Source: Diplolepis rosae (lineage: Eukaryota > Arthropoda > Insecta > Hymenoptera > Diplolepididae). From it: DNA of 64,000 nucleotides. The first letter of the stretch is position 1. The number at the start of each line of letters is the position of its first letter. Location of the stretch: assembly GCA_030998225.1 (NCBI GenBank), contig JAPYXD010000308.1, positions 6,768,001 to 6,832,000 of the forward strand, written 5' to 3'. Of this stretch, positions 44,681 to 56,018 are shown piece by piece. The notes under the pieces were generated by a model. That model had not been told where the DNA came from and did no database searches. It saw only the letters and a list, made by a program, of their open reading frames with translations. The translations under genes were made by a program, and so were the position numbers.

Positions 44681-45680
44681 TAATGCGTAGTTTTATAGTA
44701 AATTTTTTTTCCTGAATTTTTAAAACGCATATTTGCCTGTAAAATAAGTTGTTGAAAATTTCACATTTTCAAACAAGATTCAAACGCGCCAAAATCATGG
44801 CGCGCGGCTAGCAGAAGGCCCTGTGACGTCACGATCATAAAACTGGGATACGTTAACGTAGGATTTGATAGACTCGCAAGTTGAAATAGATTGTTTTTAC
44901 TAATTTATTGTACAATGAGCGAAAAAAAACACAGGTAACAACCAAGCAAAGTTTAAGAGGCTATCGAGCATGTTTCGTTTCGTTGTGCGGGAACATTTCA
45001 AAACGAATCCTGATAAAGTGTTCGTTCACGTTCCCATCGATGCCAAAAAAAATGTCGTGACACTCCTACCAATTCACATTATTATTGTTTCCAGGATCAG
45101 TTTAATGTAAGTACACTACATGTGAAATACGAAATGTAAAAGTTATCGTTTATTACACTGACCAAACCTACAAATGACTTCGGTTTTTATTGATTGTAGA
45201 TTGAGAATGATCTTGAAAGTTACACGCGATTCAAATATAATATCAAGTTTTTAATATTTACTTACTCGTTCATTTTTGAATTTCGAACTTCAGGATCATC
45301 GAACCTCTTATCATTTTTTACATAATCTAATACCATAAAAATATTCACTTTTGGAAGATTTCCAGAGTCAGCTTTTACATAACTTGACTCCACCTTTTTA
45401 CTCATTTTTACTTTTTGTAAAATAATACAATTTAAGTCCGTTTATTTTTATTAAAAAATACGTTGGCCGTATGAAGTCTATAAAAAGATCTCAGGTTGTT
45501 ATGATCGTGACGTCACTACCTTCATGAGTCAGTAGAAAACATGGCCTCCCGCTGTTTGAAAAGTATTCAAAAATACGCATCTTAAAATTAATTTTAAAAA
45601 ATATTTTAAAGGTCAAAAAAGTTTTTTTTAAATATAAACATTTTATATATAACATGTAGATTGTACTATAAAAAACGCAG
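44681..45680 (+). mobile_element. THAP-type (P-element-like) DNA transposon relic inserted into the Copia element
   Basis: The ends, about 150 bp long, are diverged inverted copies: atgcgtagttttatagta with tactataaaaaacgcagg, and tgacgtcacgatcataa (44823-44839) with ttatgatcgtgacgtca (45499-45515). It sits between the integrase and gag parts of the Copia relic, which run in the opposite direction. The interior encodes a broken THAP zinc finger: CFVSLCGN near 44971, then PDKVFVHVPIDAKK and YYCFQDQFN. An apparent intron (gtaagt at 45107) precedes ENDLESYTRFKYN near 45205. The C2CH layout and the downstream motif match THAP domains in insect transposases. Confidence 0.68.
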
Positions 45681-45699
45681 GTTGTTTGAGTAGAATTTT

Positions 45700-45925
45700 T
45701 TGTACCTAATTCCTCTGATGCTCTCAAACTGACGTCTTCTTCGATATTTTTTGCGTCCTGTGAAGGATTCTTATTCTTATTCCAGCAATCCGTGGCCTTG
45801 TTCCCGAATTTTGTGCATCGATGACATTTAAACTTGAATTTTTCTTCTGATTTCAACGATTCGTTTTTCTTCTTTGGAACTGAACTAAAGCGAAGACTAG
45901 TACTCGTGAGAGGACAAGTCAAGTA
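45700..45925 (-). pseudogene. Copia gag zinc-knuckle fragment
   Basis: The minus strand reads EKFKFKCHRCTKFGNKATDCW, a retrotransposon CCHC knuckle in which the usual His before ATDC is an Asn (CxxCxxxGNxxxDC). It is the 5' side of the Copia copy whose pol lies at 43690-44560. Its N-terminus starts with the same roughly 34-bp segment (ctcacgagtactagtcttcg) that closes the pol relic at about 43710, so this segment flanks the relic as a direct repeat. Confidence 0.75.
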
Positions 45926-48215
45926 AAGATGGCGCTAATAAAGCCCACGTATCGTACAAATAATGTTCATTCTAACAGAAAGTGGGATAAAAAGTTGATA
46001 AAGGTCTTGAAAGCGTGGGTACTAGGTGCCAACCAGCAATTGAATGAGTTGAACATCTTTCCAAAATTATAAATTCTTTCGAGTTCTGATTTTTCAATCG
46101 TGTAGGCTCAAAAGCTCACACTGAGCTGGACTTGAAGGATAGAACAAGCACAAATTAAAGCATGCTTCTATCCAACAATTCATCAAAAATTTTACAATTT
46201 TAGATTGATTTTTTGCATTACCTGAGAACCCATCTGTTGTGGGATATGAATGACATGGATTTCTTCTGGCAGAAGTGTGCTTCAATAGATTTTTAATTGC
46301 CACAGGTTTTAAAGAAGTTAAGGAAATAGGTACGTTCAGTTCTGATTGGTCAAATATTTTCGATATGACCGAGGGTATTTCTCGTTTTGTTATTTTTTTT
46401 TTTTTTTTGCAGTCTACTATGTTTTCAACGTTGTAATGAAATTAGTATGGCTGAAATAATACCCCAACACTTTTATTTCTTCTTTAAGTTCTTGCGCTTT
46501 GATTTCTGGATTTTGATCTTCTAAGGTTTTTACTGAATTAGAATTTCAGTTTCATAGATTATTACATCTAAATTGCATGATTGAACTTATTTCTGTCTTC
46601 GTTTTTATAACTAGCTGATTTGTTGATGCTCCAATAAATAGATTATACTCATAGAAGTCACGTGAAATGATCTCACTCGATTTAGGTTATTGATTAATAT
46701 TATCCAATGCCAATTTATGAAAGTATAGTAATAATAGTAATATCATCTGAATCGGTTTTCGATGTTATCAGATTTGCACGAGTTGGCACATTTTTTCTAC
46801 TTGACTCCTCAACACAAATTGATTAAGTGATTGATTAAGTTTTAATTGTGAACTCAAACGTGAATCAACAAATTTACTCTAGATCATAAATTAATCTCAT
46901 TTATCTTCATTTGAGTATATCTATCTTAATTTCTGACTGAGATTTGCTTTCCATTACCTATAGATCAGTGATGAGTAACAGTTAGTTCCAAATTTTTGTG
47001 TCAGTTTCTCCACATTTTTGAAGCAACACTAAAAGTTATGAATCATTTTTAAAGCATGTGCAGCAAAAAACAGAAAACATTCTAAACCTCGAATTTGGTC
47101 TATCTACCTTATATGCGTGGATAAGCAGTATGGACTGTGTTCTACACATCACTTACTATTACATCGCTGCATTGTAGATAAATATATTACAAGATATTTC
47201 TGCCATTGTGTAACTTAAATGTTTAAGGTATTTTCCGTGGATTATTGTTCTAGTAACCTGACGCATAAATCAAGATACTGGGGTCATCGAAGCTGCTGTA
47301 AAAGTTTTTCTTTTAAAAAATAATTCAATTCTATGGTATTAAATAAATTCATTAAATAAGTTTTTTTTCGTGATAAAATTGAATGGAGTTCCATAAGTTT
47401 CTGTCAGATAAATTTTATCGCTCCATCTGACATCATCTTATATACGTTCACTCCTACTATTAAAACTTTCCCATTAGTACGTTTATAATTTTTTTTATTT
47501 ATGTAAGCGAGTTTGCGCGGGCACCTGCGCAACGCATTATATTCGTCTATATTCGACTTCCTAAAATTCCTCCTAACTTCAGACTCGTAATTCAAAACTT
47601 ATCGGACTTTAACTGTATTTTACAATTTATTGAATTATTATTTTATTACTTATATTTTCTAAATCATTTTAGTCAATTATGTCAATCATTAGATATAGGT
47701 ACTAAGCTCGATATCATACAGTCACTCAGTTTGCGAGGTAGCGGCATTAGACCGTGTACGCCAAGTACACCCAAGTACATGGGAAAAAGGTCTTAGCGGA
47801 TTTGTCTAGTTTTCTAATATTTTCTTGTTTATGTATACACAAAAATATTGCCAGATAATAGCATTCAGAGCAATAAGTGGCAAGCGTTCGCGTGTCATAC
47901 TCAAGCTGTGCGACAGGTTCAATTCATAAAATAAAATCATTTTTCACCGGTAAAGCCTTAAGAGTTTTATGGTAGCTATTTTGAGACAGTTGCAATTGAC
48001 TCCAATGAAATGCTTGGATAGGAAGAAATATCAACTTGTTATTTTAAAAATGAAAACACTTTAACAATAGCTGAAAAAACAGGTGTACACATAATTTTCG
48101 AGGAGAGTGTACATATAAATCTGGTGCTCGGACTTTAGGCTCATGTGCGCATATCGCAAGTCTCATCTGGCTTTTAGAATACGCATTGCACGAAGAAAAT
48201 ATACGGTCTCTCACA
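45926..48215. other. arr intron C stretch without recognised features
   Basis: AT-rich. Frames here are short and resemble no family I know. Confidence 0.5.
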
Positions 48216-48852
48216 AAAGGGCCTAAGGGGGTAAGCATGCAAAAGTTGCCCCCGCACGTATCAAGTTCATATTAACACCATAGATGGACATCCATGTGGC
48301 ACAAACTTCCTCCAAAGAATAACCTTGAAATTACATTTTTGGAGGAGTTATGGAGGGGGTAGGTAAAATGAAGAAAGCCATTTTTCTCGAAAACTACTGA
48401 ACCGATTTTGATGATCGAAATATATGTTATAGTCACCGGTAAGACTAGTGAGAAAAAAAATTTTGAAATTTTTAAAATAAAAAATAGGGGCAAAAAAAAT
48501 GTTTAAAAAATTTCCAATATGTTTTTTGAGGTTATGCTTTAGAAATACACCTCTAGTTTTTTTTACAAAAAAATGCTCTTATTGTCTACTTCAACATATA
48601 TTTTACCCAAATTTTTCATATGGGTACTTCATGGCTTAAAAACAAAATCTCGCGCAGGCCGCCGTGCGTGTATTGCGTATAGCGCATCACATTATCTCAA
48701 GGCCTGGAATATCATAGATCGAAATAAATTGTATCTACGGATTTTGATATTGCATTGAATATTTTAATCAGATTCGCCTGCAGTTAGCCTATAAAAATTA
48801 GTTTCCGGAGTCCACCACGAGGAGGTTGCAGTACGTTTTTGAACTCCATTTG

Positions 48853-48981
48853 GGATGCTTAATTTCGATGAGTCCCCTAGCCTCTCACCATTTGGATTGC
48901 TTAATTTCGGTGAGTCCCCTTGCCTATCACCATTTAGGGTGCTTAATTTTGGTAAGTCCCCTTGCTTCTCACTTTTAGGAG
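48853..48981 (+). repeat. Tandem repeat, three units of about 43 bp
   Basis: The pattern gcttaatttcgatgagtccc ... ctctcaccattt is repeated three times with small changes (tcgatgagtccc, tcggtgagtccc, ttggtaagtccc), just inside the left arm of the 2.2-kb transposon and next to the C-terminal end of its protein. Confidence 0.8.
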
Positions 48982-48993
48982 TTGCTTATTACT

Positions 48994-49969
48994 TTAATCA
49001 TTATCGCTGTCACTTTCAATCACTGGAATATAGTTACTTTTCTTTAACACATCACTGAGTACTTCTGCAGGTTTTAAAATTTTGGACAAGTATCTAGCAA
49101 ATGATAAATAAAAAACAACTGCAGCAATGTGTGAACAACAACCAACAGTGCGCTGCCCATTAGCACATTCACATGTGTAATGTGTATTGGGCTTGCACCG
49201 TAAAAAGCATCTATAAGCCGTGCGAGAAATGTGACGAGATGGAACTCTTAATTTGAGCACAGTTGATTTATCTTTTACATATTCAATTCTTAGTTTACCA
49301 TCTGTATCGACCATTTCCGCCAAATATGACACAGCTTGAGCAAGTTGGTATGTTCCAGTGAACAAGATTTTTAAATCTCTGTCAGTCATTTCCGGGAAAT
49401 CTAAAATATCGTCTGATGTGGCACTTTTGAAAGGAAGTTTCCGACGTAGCCATACTTTTCCTTCTATCTCAGGAGCCAAAGTATTCTGTACCTTCCTTTG
49501 ACTATGCATTCTTTGCAAAATATCATCAAAAGTGTCTACATCAGATTGAAGTTGCATTGAGTTGTTCCCAATTTAACCCTGGAAATACTTGTAATTGTTT
49601 TTCGGAAAGACTATATTCACCTACTTTATCGAATAAACTTGAATCACACCTTACAGAAAGAGTTTTCATTACTTTGGACAACTCTAATGCAGTAATACTT
49701 GATGTGTTAGAATGCACCTTCAAGAGACCAAGATCTTCAACAATTATACGATTTTTGATTATATGAGCTCGACAGCACCGATTTCTTTGTGGTATGTATA
49801 TTTTCTTCTTAACATAAGACTGCGCTCGAGCTTCTTCAGGGATCGTAGTTAAATTCGACGTGGAGAAGCACAGGCAACAATATTTGTAAGTTGCAACAGT
49901 TCGCTGAATAGGAAGTTGAATGCGTTCTTCAACGTCAGGAATTTTATCATTTATCATTATCACACGCAC
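48994..49969 (-). pseudogene. SWIM-like zinc-finger protein fragment of the 2.2-kb transposon
   Basis: Two minus-strand frames (49969-49541 and 49557-48994) are parts of one protein broken by a single frameshift near 49550, after FPGLNWEQLN. The first has scattered Cys residues (YKYCCLCFST, NRCCRAH) of possible zinc-binding use. The second has FTGTYQLAQAVSYLAEMVD, a VPSRHISRTAYRCFL segment and CECANGQRTVGCCSHIAAV. The last is a CxC-x7-CxH arrangement (CEC...CSH) like SWIM fingers. SWIM fingers occur in MULE-type transposases, but I see no DDE catalytic part, and from memory this protein type occurs as a multi-copy uncharacterised family in invertebrate genomes. The C-terminus ends in the acidic stretch VIESDSDND. 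Probably the 3' half of a longer transposon-encoded protein. Confidence 0.7.
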
Positions 49970-50417
49970 GGCGGCCTGCGCGAGATTTTGTTTTTAAGCC
50001 ATGAAGTACCCCCATGAAAAATTTGGATAAAATATATGTTGAAGTAGACAATAAGAGCATTTTTTTATAAAAAAAACTAGAGGTGTATTTCTAAAGCATA
50101 ACCTCAAAAAACATATTGGAAATTTTTTAAACATTTTCTTGCCCCTATTTTTTATTTTAAAAATTTCAAAATTTTTTTTCTCACTAGTCTTACCGGTGAC
50201 TATAACATATATTTCGATCATCAAAATCGGTTCAGTAGTTTTCGAGAAAAATGGCTTTCTTCATTTTACCTACCCCCTCCATAACTCCTCCAAAAATGTA
50301 ATTTCAAGGTTATTCTTTGGAGGAAGTTTGTGCCACATGGATGTTCATCTATGGTGTTAATATGAACTTGATACGTGCGGGGGCAACTTTTGCATGCTTA
50401 CCCCCCTAGGCCCCTTT

Positions 50418-51527
50418 CTTACTGATTTAATCCTTGAGACGGCGAAGAGGCCTCAATAACAACATAAGGGACTCGAAGAAGTTAAAGATTAAGAGTAAAA
50501 GATTTCTAAACCTCGTTTTTTATCAAACTGGATGCTGAATTTCATATTTATCATTTTTTTTATGGTAGCGTTAGAAGAAATGTATTTTTGTTCCCATTTT
50601 AGACTAATATTAATTTTCTATCTCTTGTATTTCTTTCTGTTAACCAGAAATATTTTTCATCGTTTCTTATATAGAAGAAAACACGTTTTTTTGTGCTGTG
50701 TGATTGTTTCTTTGTTTTATACGACCAAAAATTTGATGTTGTTTTCCGATTGACCTAAAACTTGGGCGAAACGTTGTCCTATTAGGTAGTACTTTAGCCT
50801 CCAACAATCATTACAATTGAATGATAATTGGAAAAGATAGAGAGGGGGTAATTTTTGAGTCTTGTGAAGATAGACCGTATTTCAAATGGCTGTAACTACT
50901 TTATTTTGACTACAACATTTTTTGACTTAAATGTTTTCGATTCGTTTTTAAACGACGAATTGAATAGTTTAAACCGTTTTTTAAGAATCTCAAACTATTA
51001 CCCTTATTTTTGAAAATCAAAAATGTCTTCGTTTATTTGAAAGTTAGTTCTCCTTTTTTTTATCTCAAATTAAAACTTTCTTTTTTGTACGAGGAAAAAG
51101 TCATTGTCTCTAGAAGCTGAGAATTTCTTCAACTGTAATCGGCCATCACTATCAGGGATGAAAGCATGGAACTGTAATGTGCCTGGTATCAGTCTTACGC
51201 GGTAAAATCTAGGTATTGCCCTAGTTTCAGATCAATCGGAAAACATCAAATTTTTGATTGAGTACAATTGAAAAATAATGCCTTATATAATTATATTGTG
51301 CATTTTTTACTGACATTCATTTGAATATGATACATGAATTCTCTTAATTTTTTCATATTATTTTCTATGTCGAAAAATCAGAATGTTTTTGATAAGATAT
51401 GTAATTTCATAAGTAAGAGTAAACAAAATTATTTTAAATGCCTCACAATAATGTTCAAGCTAAGTTCAGTTCTAATAATTTGTGAATAATTCCAAACGCT
51501 CTCATTTTTTAATTATTTTTATTTCAG
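50418..51527. other. arr intron C, 3' part
   Basis: Contains an inverted pair, about 50728-50765 (tgttttccgattgacct) against about 51215-51250 (agatcaatcggaaaaca), with gggcgaaacg next to the left copy. It may be another decayed PLE end. It ends with the acceptor tatttcag. Confidence 0.45.
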
Positions 51528-52622
51528 CCCCAACTCAGTTTCTGATGTATAGCATTCGCAATGTGATTGGTCGGTTTCTACCTGACGTAAACGATTATCC
51601 AGATACTGTCCTTCGAGTACAAGGATTGAAAAATATTCGATCTATTGAGTTTGATGCAATTACTCAGTATATTTATTGGATTGATGGACGCAGTTTTGCG
51701 ATTAGAAAAAGCTTAGAGAATAAAACGCACGGGTTAGTTGTAGTACCAGGTGGATTTGGACACCCATTTGACCTTGCTTTAGACCCTATAGGAAGACTTC
51801 TTTTTTGGTCTTGCGCGATGAATGATGCGATAAATATCACACGACTTGACCATGTTTCCACTGTCGGAGTTGTAGTTAAAGGAAATAGTGAAAAACCTCG
51901 GTACCTTGCTATTCATCCAGAAATGAGACTACTTGCTTGGACAGACATCGGTGGGACTGGTACGAAAATTTTACTGAGCAAGATGGATGGGAGAGACAGA
52001 AAGATTATTTCATCTTTTTCAGAAGAAGCTTCTGGCCTTACAATAGATACAGTTGCAAATAAAATTTACTGGGCATGTGGGAAGCAAATAAAAGTTGCGG
52101 ATTTTACTGGAGATAATAAAAGAATTCTCATCACTACTGAACAAGGATCTATTGTACATTTGTCAGTCCTTTTAAATTACGTTTATTGGTATGACCGAAA
52201 CAGTGAAACTGTTGAACGTGTTGAAAAAACTTCTGGTTTTAATAGAACTGTGATAATGCAAAAATTTCTTACGGACCTTACAGCTGTAAAAACTCCTGAC
52301 AATCGCGTCATGGAATCACATATGTGCAGTCCTTCACATGACTACGGTGGATGTTCGCATCTTTGTATCGGTAATTCTTCTTTACGATGCTCTTGTCCTC
52401 AAGCTCTCGTTTTAAACGATGATGGAAAAACCTGTAGGGAAGCTCCTACCTGCGGTACAGAACATTTTACTTGTGCAGCACCAAACTCCGCTATTGCTCA
52501 GAAATGTATTCCTGCTGCATGGAAGTGTGATGGTCAAGATGACTGTCCTGATGGTAGCGATGAATTAGGTTGTCCGGCTTGCGGACACGATCAATTTAGA
52601 TGTCAAAATGGCCACTGTATAG
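51528..52622 (+). CDS. arr: arrow / LRP5-6 exon: propeller 4, EGF4, LDLa1 and start of LDLa2
   Basis: The acceptor is atttcag, and the first two bases complete a Ser codon (T+CC). The donor is gtaaga, with one base (G) carried over. The open frame seen upstream of 51528 is intron. The 365-codon peptide starts SPTQFLMYSIRNVIGRF, the entry of propeller 4. YWTD-type strands follow: QYIYWIDGRSF, RLLFWSCAMND, RLLAWTDIGG, NKIYWACGKQ and NYVYWYDRNS. The fourth EGF (MCSPSHDYGGCSHLCI, LRCSCPQALVL, GKTC) comes next. LDLa1 starts CGTEHFTCAAPN and includes the calcium-binding DDCPDGSDE motif. LDLa2 begins CGHDQFRCQNGHCI and is cut at the exon end. Propeller-EGF-LDLa order separates LRP5/6 from other LRPs. 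Remaining LDLa repeats, membrane segment and PPPSP tail are not in view. Confidence 0.94.
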
Positions 52623-53235
52623 GTAAGAAATCCAAAATAAAAAAATTTTCTTAGTGATCATTTAGATGATTTTGATGTACCACAAGGTGTATAATTGAAA
52701 CTTTCATGCGATTTGAAACTCTTTTGAAAGATTCGAACCCCTCAAAACCAAAACAACTAAATTTATACTAATTCCTAATTTCGGAATAATCCGATCATTA
52801 TTAAGTACTTTATTAATAAATTAATAAACTTAAATATTGAAAACAAAGATTTTGCAACAACGAAACTATCCAAGTAATGAATGAAAAGATGTAATAATTT
52901 TATTAGGTGTACAACTTGTCTTCCGCCATTTTTTCCCCAAATTTGTTGGTGAGTAGATATTTGCTGTAAAAGCCTGTTCGTGCCCTTGTTCTTTTTTTCT
53001 CCGGCAAGTTCGACACGAACTTGCTGATATGTTTTACGTTTTGTGAAAAACTGTTCACTGCATTATACATCATTTGTTAGCAACTTGCGCCGATGAGTAC
53101 TTTTCACGTTTTCTTTTTCAAAACATCACTTTTGCATTTACTTATCTCAAAGGAGGCTTCGATCCTATCAAAAATTCAACATCATTTAAATATGTTAAAT
53201 TTCACACTTTCCGAAACGATTTCTTCGTATGTATA
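52623..53235. other. Probable arr intron D, 5' part
   Basis: Starts with the donor gtaaga. A small hairpin gcaagttcgacacgaacttgc lies near 53006. Nothing coding. Confidence 0.5.
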
Positions 53236-53955
53236 CCAGGTGTATAAGCCTAAATACGCTGTTTTTTTTACTCAGAAAAACACGTTTTTTTTTCATGGAA
53301 AGCAAAAACAAATTTATTCAATGTACTTGTCGTCGCTAGCTACATATTTTTCCCATCTGTCGGGCAATTTGTGGATACCACGCCAAAAAAATTCCTTCTT
53401 TTTCCAGGCAAACCACTCATCAAGCCATTTTCGGATGTCTTCGTAAGAATCGAAGTGCTGCTCAGCGAGTGCATAGCCCATCGACAAAAGCAGGTAATAG
53501 TCGGTATAAGTCTGATGAATAAACGGCATGGAGTAGCACCTCCCAGTTAAGTGTCTCCAAGCAGTTTCGGACCATTCTTGACATGTGCGATAGTGCGTTG
53601 TCGTGGAGGAAAATCAGCTTGTCATGTCTTTGTTGATAATCCGGCATTTTTTCGCTCAGAGCACGGTGCAATTTGATCAGTTGTTGGTGGTAGCGGTGGG
53701 CATTGGCAGTTTCACCAGATTTCAACATCTCATAGTAGATCTCAACCTTCCTGGCCCGATTTTCACGCTTCTTGTCGCTCAGATTAAAATTGCCGTCCTT
53801 GAACCGTCGAAACCAATCTTTGCACGTTGTTTCCGATAAAACACTGTCACCATAGGCCTCAACAAGCACTCGATGCGATTCGGCAGCCGATTTCTTCAAA
53901 TTGAAGCAGAAAAGCAGAGCTTCCGCATATGCTCTTTTTGTGGCAAAAAACTAGA
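53236..53955 (-). pseudogene. Mariner relic with internal deletion
   Basis: The left (3') end reads ccaggtgtataagcc after TA, similar to the mariner ends at 20004 and 40316. The minus strand starts MSSFLPQKEHM near 53955, shifts frame, and continues KSAAESHRVLVEAYGDSVLS and FRRFKDGNFNLSDKKRENR. It then jumps to VEIYYEMLKSGETANAHRYH, so the linker and first catalytic Asp are deleted. FLHDNALSHMSRMVRNCL (second Asp) is present, and after another frame change so is YEDIRKWLDEWFAWKKKEFF. The third Asp box is decayed (YTDYYLLLS). The right terminal repeat could not be recognised with confidence. Confidence 0.8.
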
Positions 53956-54189
53956 CATGATTACCAAAGGAAAAATTTATTTTGTTGTATGAAATTGCTG
54001 ACTATGTGCAATGATTAATGTTGACAGATGTCAAACTCATAAAAAAAAGTTATGTGTAAGGTAAGGTTTATGCTGATGCTCCTGAGTCAATTCAAGAACT
54101 CAAAAAGAAGATTTGTGTCGTTATCGACGAAATAGAGCTCCAAATGTTCATATGAGTTGAAGCCGAGAGATATCGATTTTGCAGTATAT

Positions 54190-54436
54190 CAACGGTCGAC
54201 CCAATGTTGCAAAACCGGTGAAAACCTACTTGGATACCCTTAAATTTGAGGTCCTGTCATACTTGCCGTATTCTCCAGACATTCATCCTTCTGATTACCA
54301 CTTGCTTTGAAATACCAAAAAATGGGTCGATTCGTTGATAGCTTCAAAAGACAAGTCGTTTTTCCAACGTGATGTCCGTATGCTGCCAGAAAGATGGGAA
54401 AAAGTAGTGACTAACGATGGATAATTGTTTGAATGA
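54190..54436 (+). pseudogene. Mariner transposase C-terminal fragment
   Basis: The plus strand reads ILQYINGRPNVAKPVKTYLD, then FEVLSYLPYSPDIHPSDYHL (third catalytic Asp), a stop, and KKWVDSLIASKDKSFFQRDV and LPERWEKVVTNDG. The second Asp is lost (YIN for HDN). The text is closest to the relic at 18.8-20.0 kb. There are no ends, so it is an old fragment. Confidence 0.75.
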
Positions 54437-54990
54437 TCAACTGATAATCACTTTTCTAAAATAAAGCTGTAATTTCACAAAAAAATCCCTCAAAATTAAT
54501 ACACGGTCCTGATAGTATATTCATAAATATATTATATTGAAATATTCATATGTTATAAATATATGAAAAGACATTACATAGAATATTTAAAAACATGTTA
54601 AGTATGATAAAATATCTCACAAGGAATAGCTTTTCGGATAACCTTTTGATGCACGGGGTTTAGGTTAAGTAGACTCCCCACCACATGCCTTTATTCACCC
54701 AACGCTTTCAAGATACTCGTACAAACTTCGAAGTTCAATCCGACTTTTTAAAGCGAAGTTATACAATTTTTTATTTAAGAAACACGTTAATTTTTTCAAA
54801 CTTCAATATCTTTTAAAGTAGGAAGGTTACGAGAAAACTTTTAAAAACAGATAATTTTTGTTTATTCATGAGAAATTTAAATAGTACATTGTGATACAAG
54901 TGCCAAAAGGCGGACTTTTTCTACATTTCTTATCATTTATTGGATCTATAACTTGATTCGTGCGGTTTTTTTGTCAAAATTGGAATGTTT
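54437..54990. other. AT-rich stretch
   Basis: Nothing recognised. Confidence 0.5.
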
Positions 54991-55016
54991 ATTTAAGAAA
55001 AACATGTACAATAGTA

Positions 55017-56018
55017 TTATTCAAAGTATTGCCCATCTGAAGCTATGACTTTTTCCCATCTTTCTGACAATTTGTGGATTCCATCCCAAAAGAACTGCGC
55101 TGGCTTCGTGGCCAAGAATGAATCAAGCCAATTTTTGATACCCTGTTCTGATGTTAACCGTATTCCAGTGAGGGCGTTCTGCATCGACCGGAACAAATGG
55201 TTGTCAGAAGGGGCAAGGTCTGGGCTATAAGGCGGGTGGGATAAAACTTCCCATCCACTATTTTCCAAATATTTTTTAAACGGAATAGCAACATGGGGCC
55301 GAGCGTTGTCATGATGGAAAATTATTGCCTTGTGTCTGGTCGCATATTTCGGGCGTTTTTCGGCTATTGCTTTCTTCAAACGGATTAATTGTGTTCGGTA
55401 GCGTTCTCCATTGATGGTTTCACCCGGTTTTAGCAGCTCATAATACATCACACCCTTCTGATCCCACCAAATACAGAGCATTACCTTCGCGCCATGGATA
55501 TTCGACTTTGCCGTTGATTTGGCTGGTTGGCCGGGCTTCACATATGATTTTTTGTGCTCGGGGTTGTTAATTTTTCATCACCAGTAATAACTGTAATAAC
55601 TGTAATAATAATTTCGGACATGCAAAACCGCCTTTCAACGTCTCTCGGCTTGAGTTCATGTGGAATCCAATTTTCTTACTTTTGAATGTATCCCGTTGCT
55701 TTTATACGTTTCGAAATGGCTCTTGAGTGACTCTCAAAGATTCTGCGAGCTCTTCTTGTGTTTGGCAACAATCTTCATCAAGTAATGCTTCAGTTCCTCA
55801 TCTTCAAACTTTTTTGGCTGCCCAGGACGTTCTTCGTCTTCCAAGCCAAAATCACCACTTTTAAATCGTGCAAACCACTTTTGGCACTTTCGCTCAGCTA
55901 GAGCATGTTCACCATAAACTTCCACCAAAATAAGATGATTTTCGGCAGCAGTTTTCTTCATATTAAAGTAATGAAGAACTCCCCGCAAAAACACTTTTTC
56001 AGGCACAAAGTTCGACAT
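55017..56018 (-). pseudogene. Mariner DD34D transposase relic, almost full length
   Basis: The minus strand starts at the ATG at 56018 (MSNFVPEKVFLRGVLHYFNM) and runs through HTH text (AENHLILVEVYGEHALAERK, WFARFKSGDFGLEDEERPGQ) to a stop near 55734. A damaged middle part (55545-55730) should hold the first catalytic Asp. The clean C-terminal frame (55541-55017) reads KVMLCIWWDQKGVMYYELLK, IIFHHDNARPHVAIPFKKYL (second Asp), YSPDLAPSDNHLFRSMQNAL (third Asp; Asn replaces the common Tyr next to it) and KVIASDGQYFE. I could not define terminal repeats. It is another mariner lineage related to the 40.3-kb copy. Confidence 0.85.

Larger units (their letters stand above)
48216..50417 (-). mobile_element. 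2.2-kb DNA transposon with about 456-bp terminal inverted repeats
   Basis: Left arm about 48216-48672 and right arm about 49961-50417 are near-identical inverted copies. Outer ends: aaagggcctaagggggtaag and, inverted, aaaggggcctaggggggtaa. Inner ends: tcgcgcaggccgccgtgcgt in both. The interior (1.3 kb) carries a two-frame protein fragment with a SWIM-like zinc finger. No target duplication is obvious. The arms' high similarity suggests recent homogenisation or insertion. Confidence 0.85.

Noticed and set aside
50746..50775. Possible fourth hammerhead core near gggcgaaacg
   Set aside because: GAAAC is present, but no CUGANGA at the right distance and no convincing stem II. Kept only as a possible PLE-end relic.
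51482..51527. Upstream extension of the propeller 4 frame with an ATG at 51482
   Set aside because: The tatttcag acceptor at 51527 fits the phase of the previous exon, and the upstream residues do not resemble LRP5/6. It is intron.
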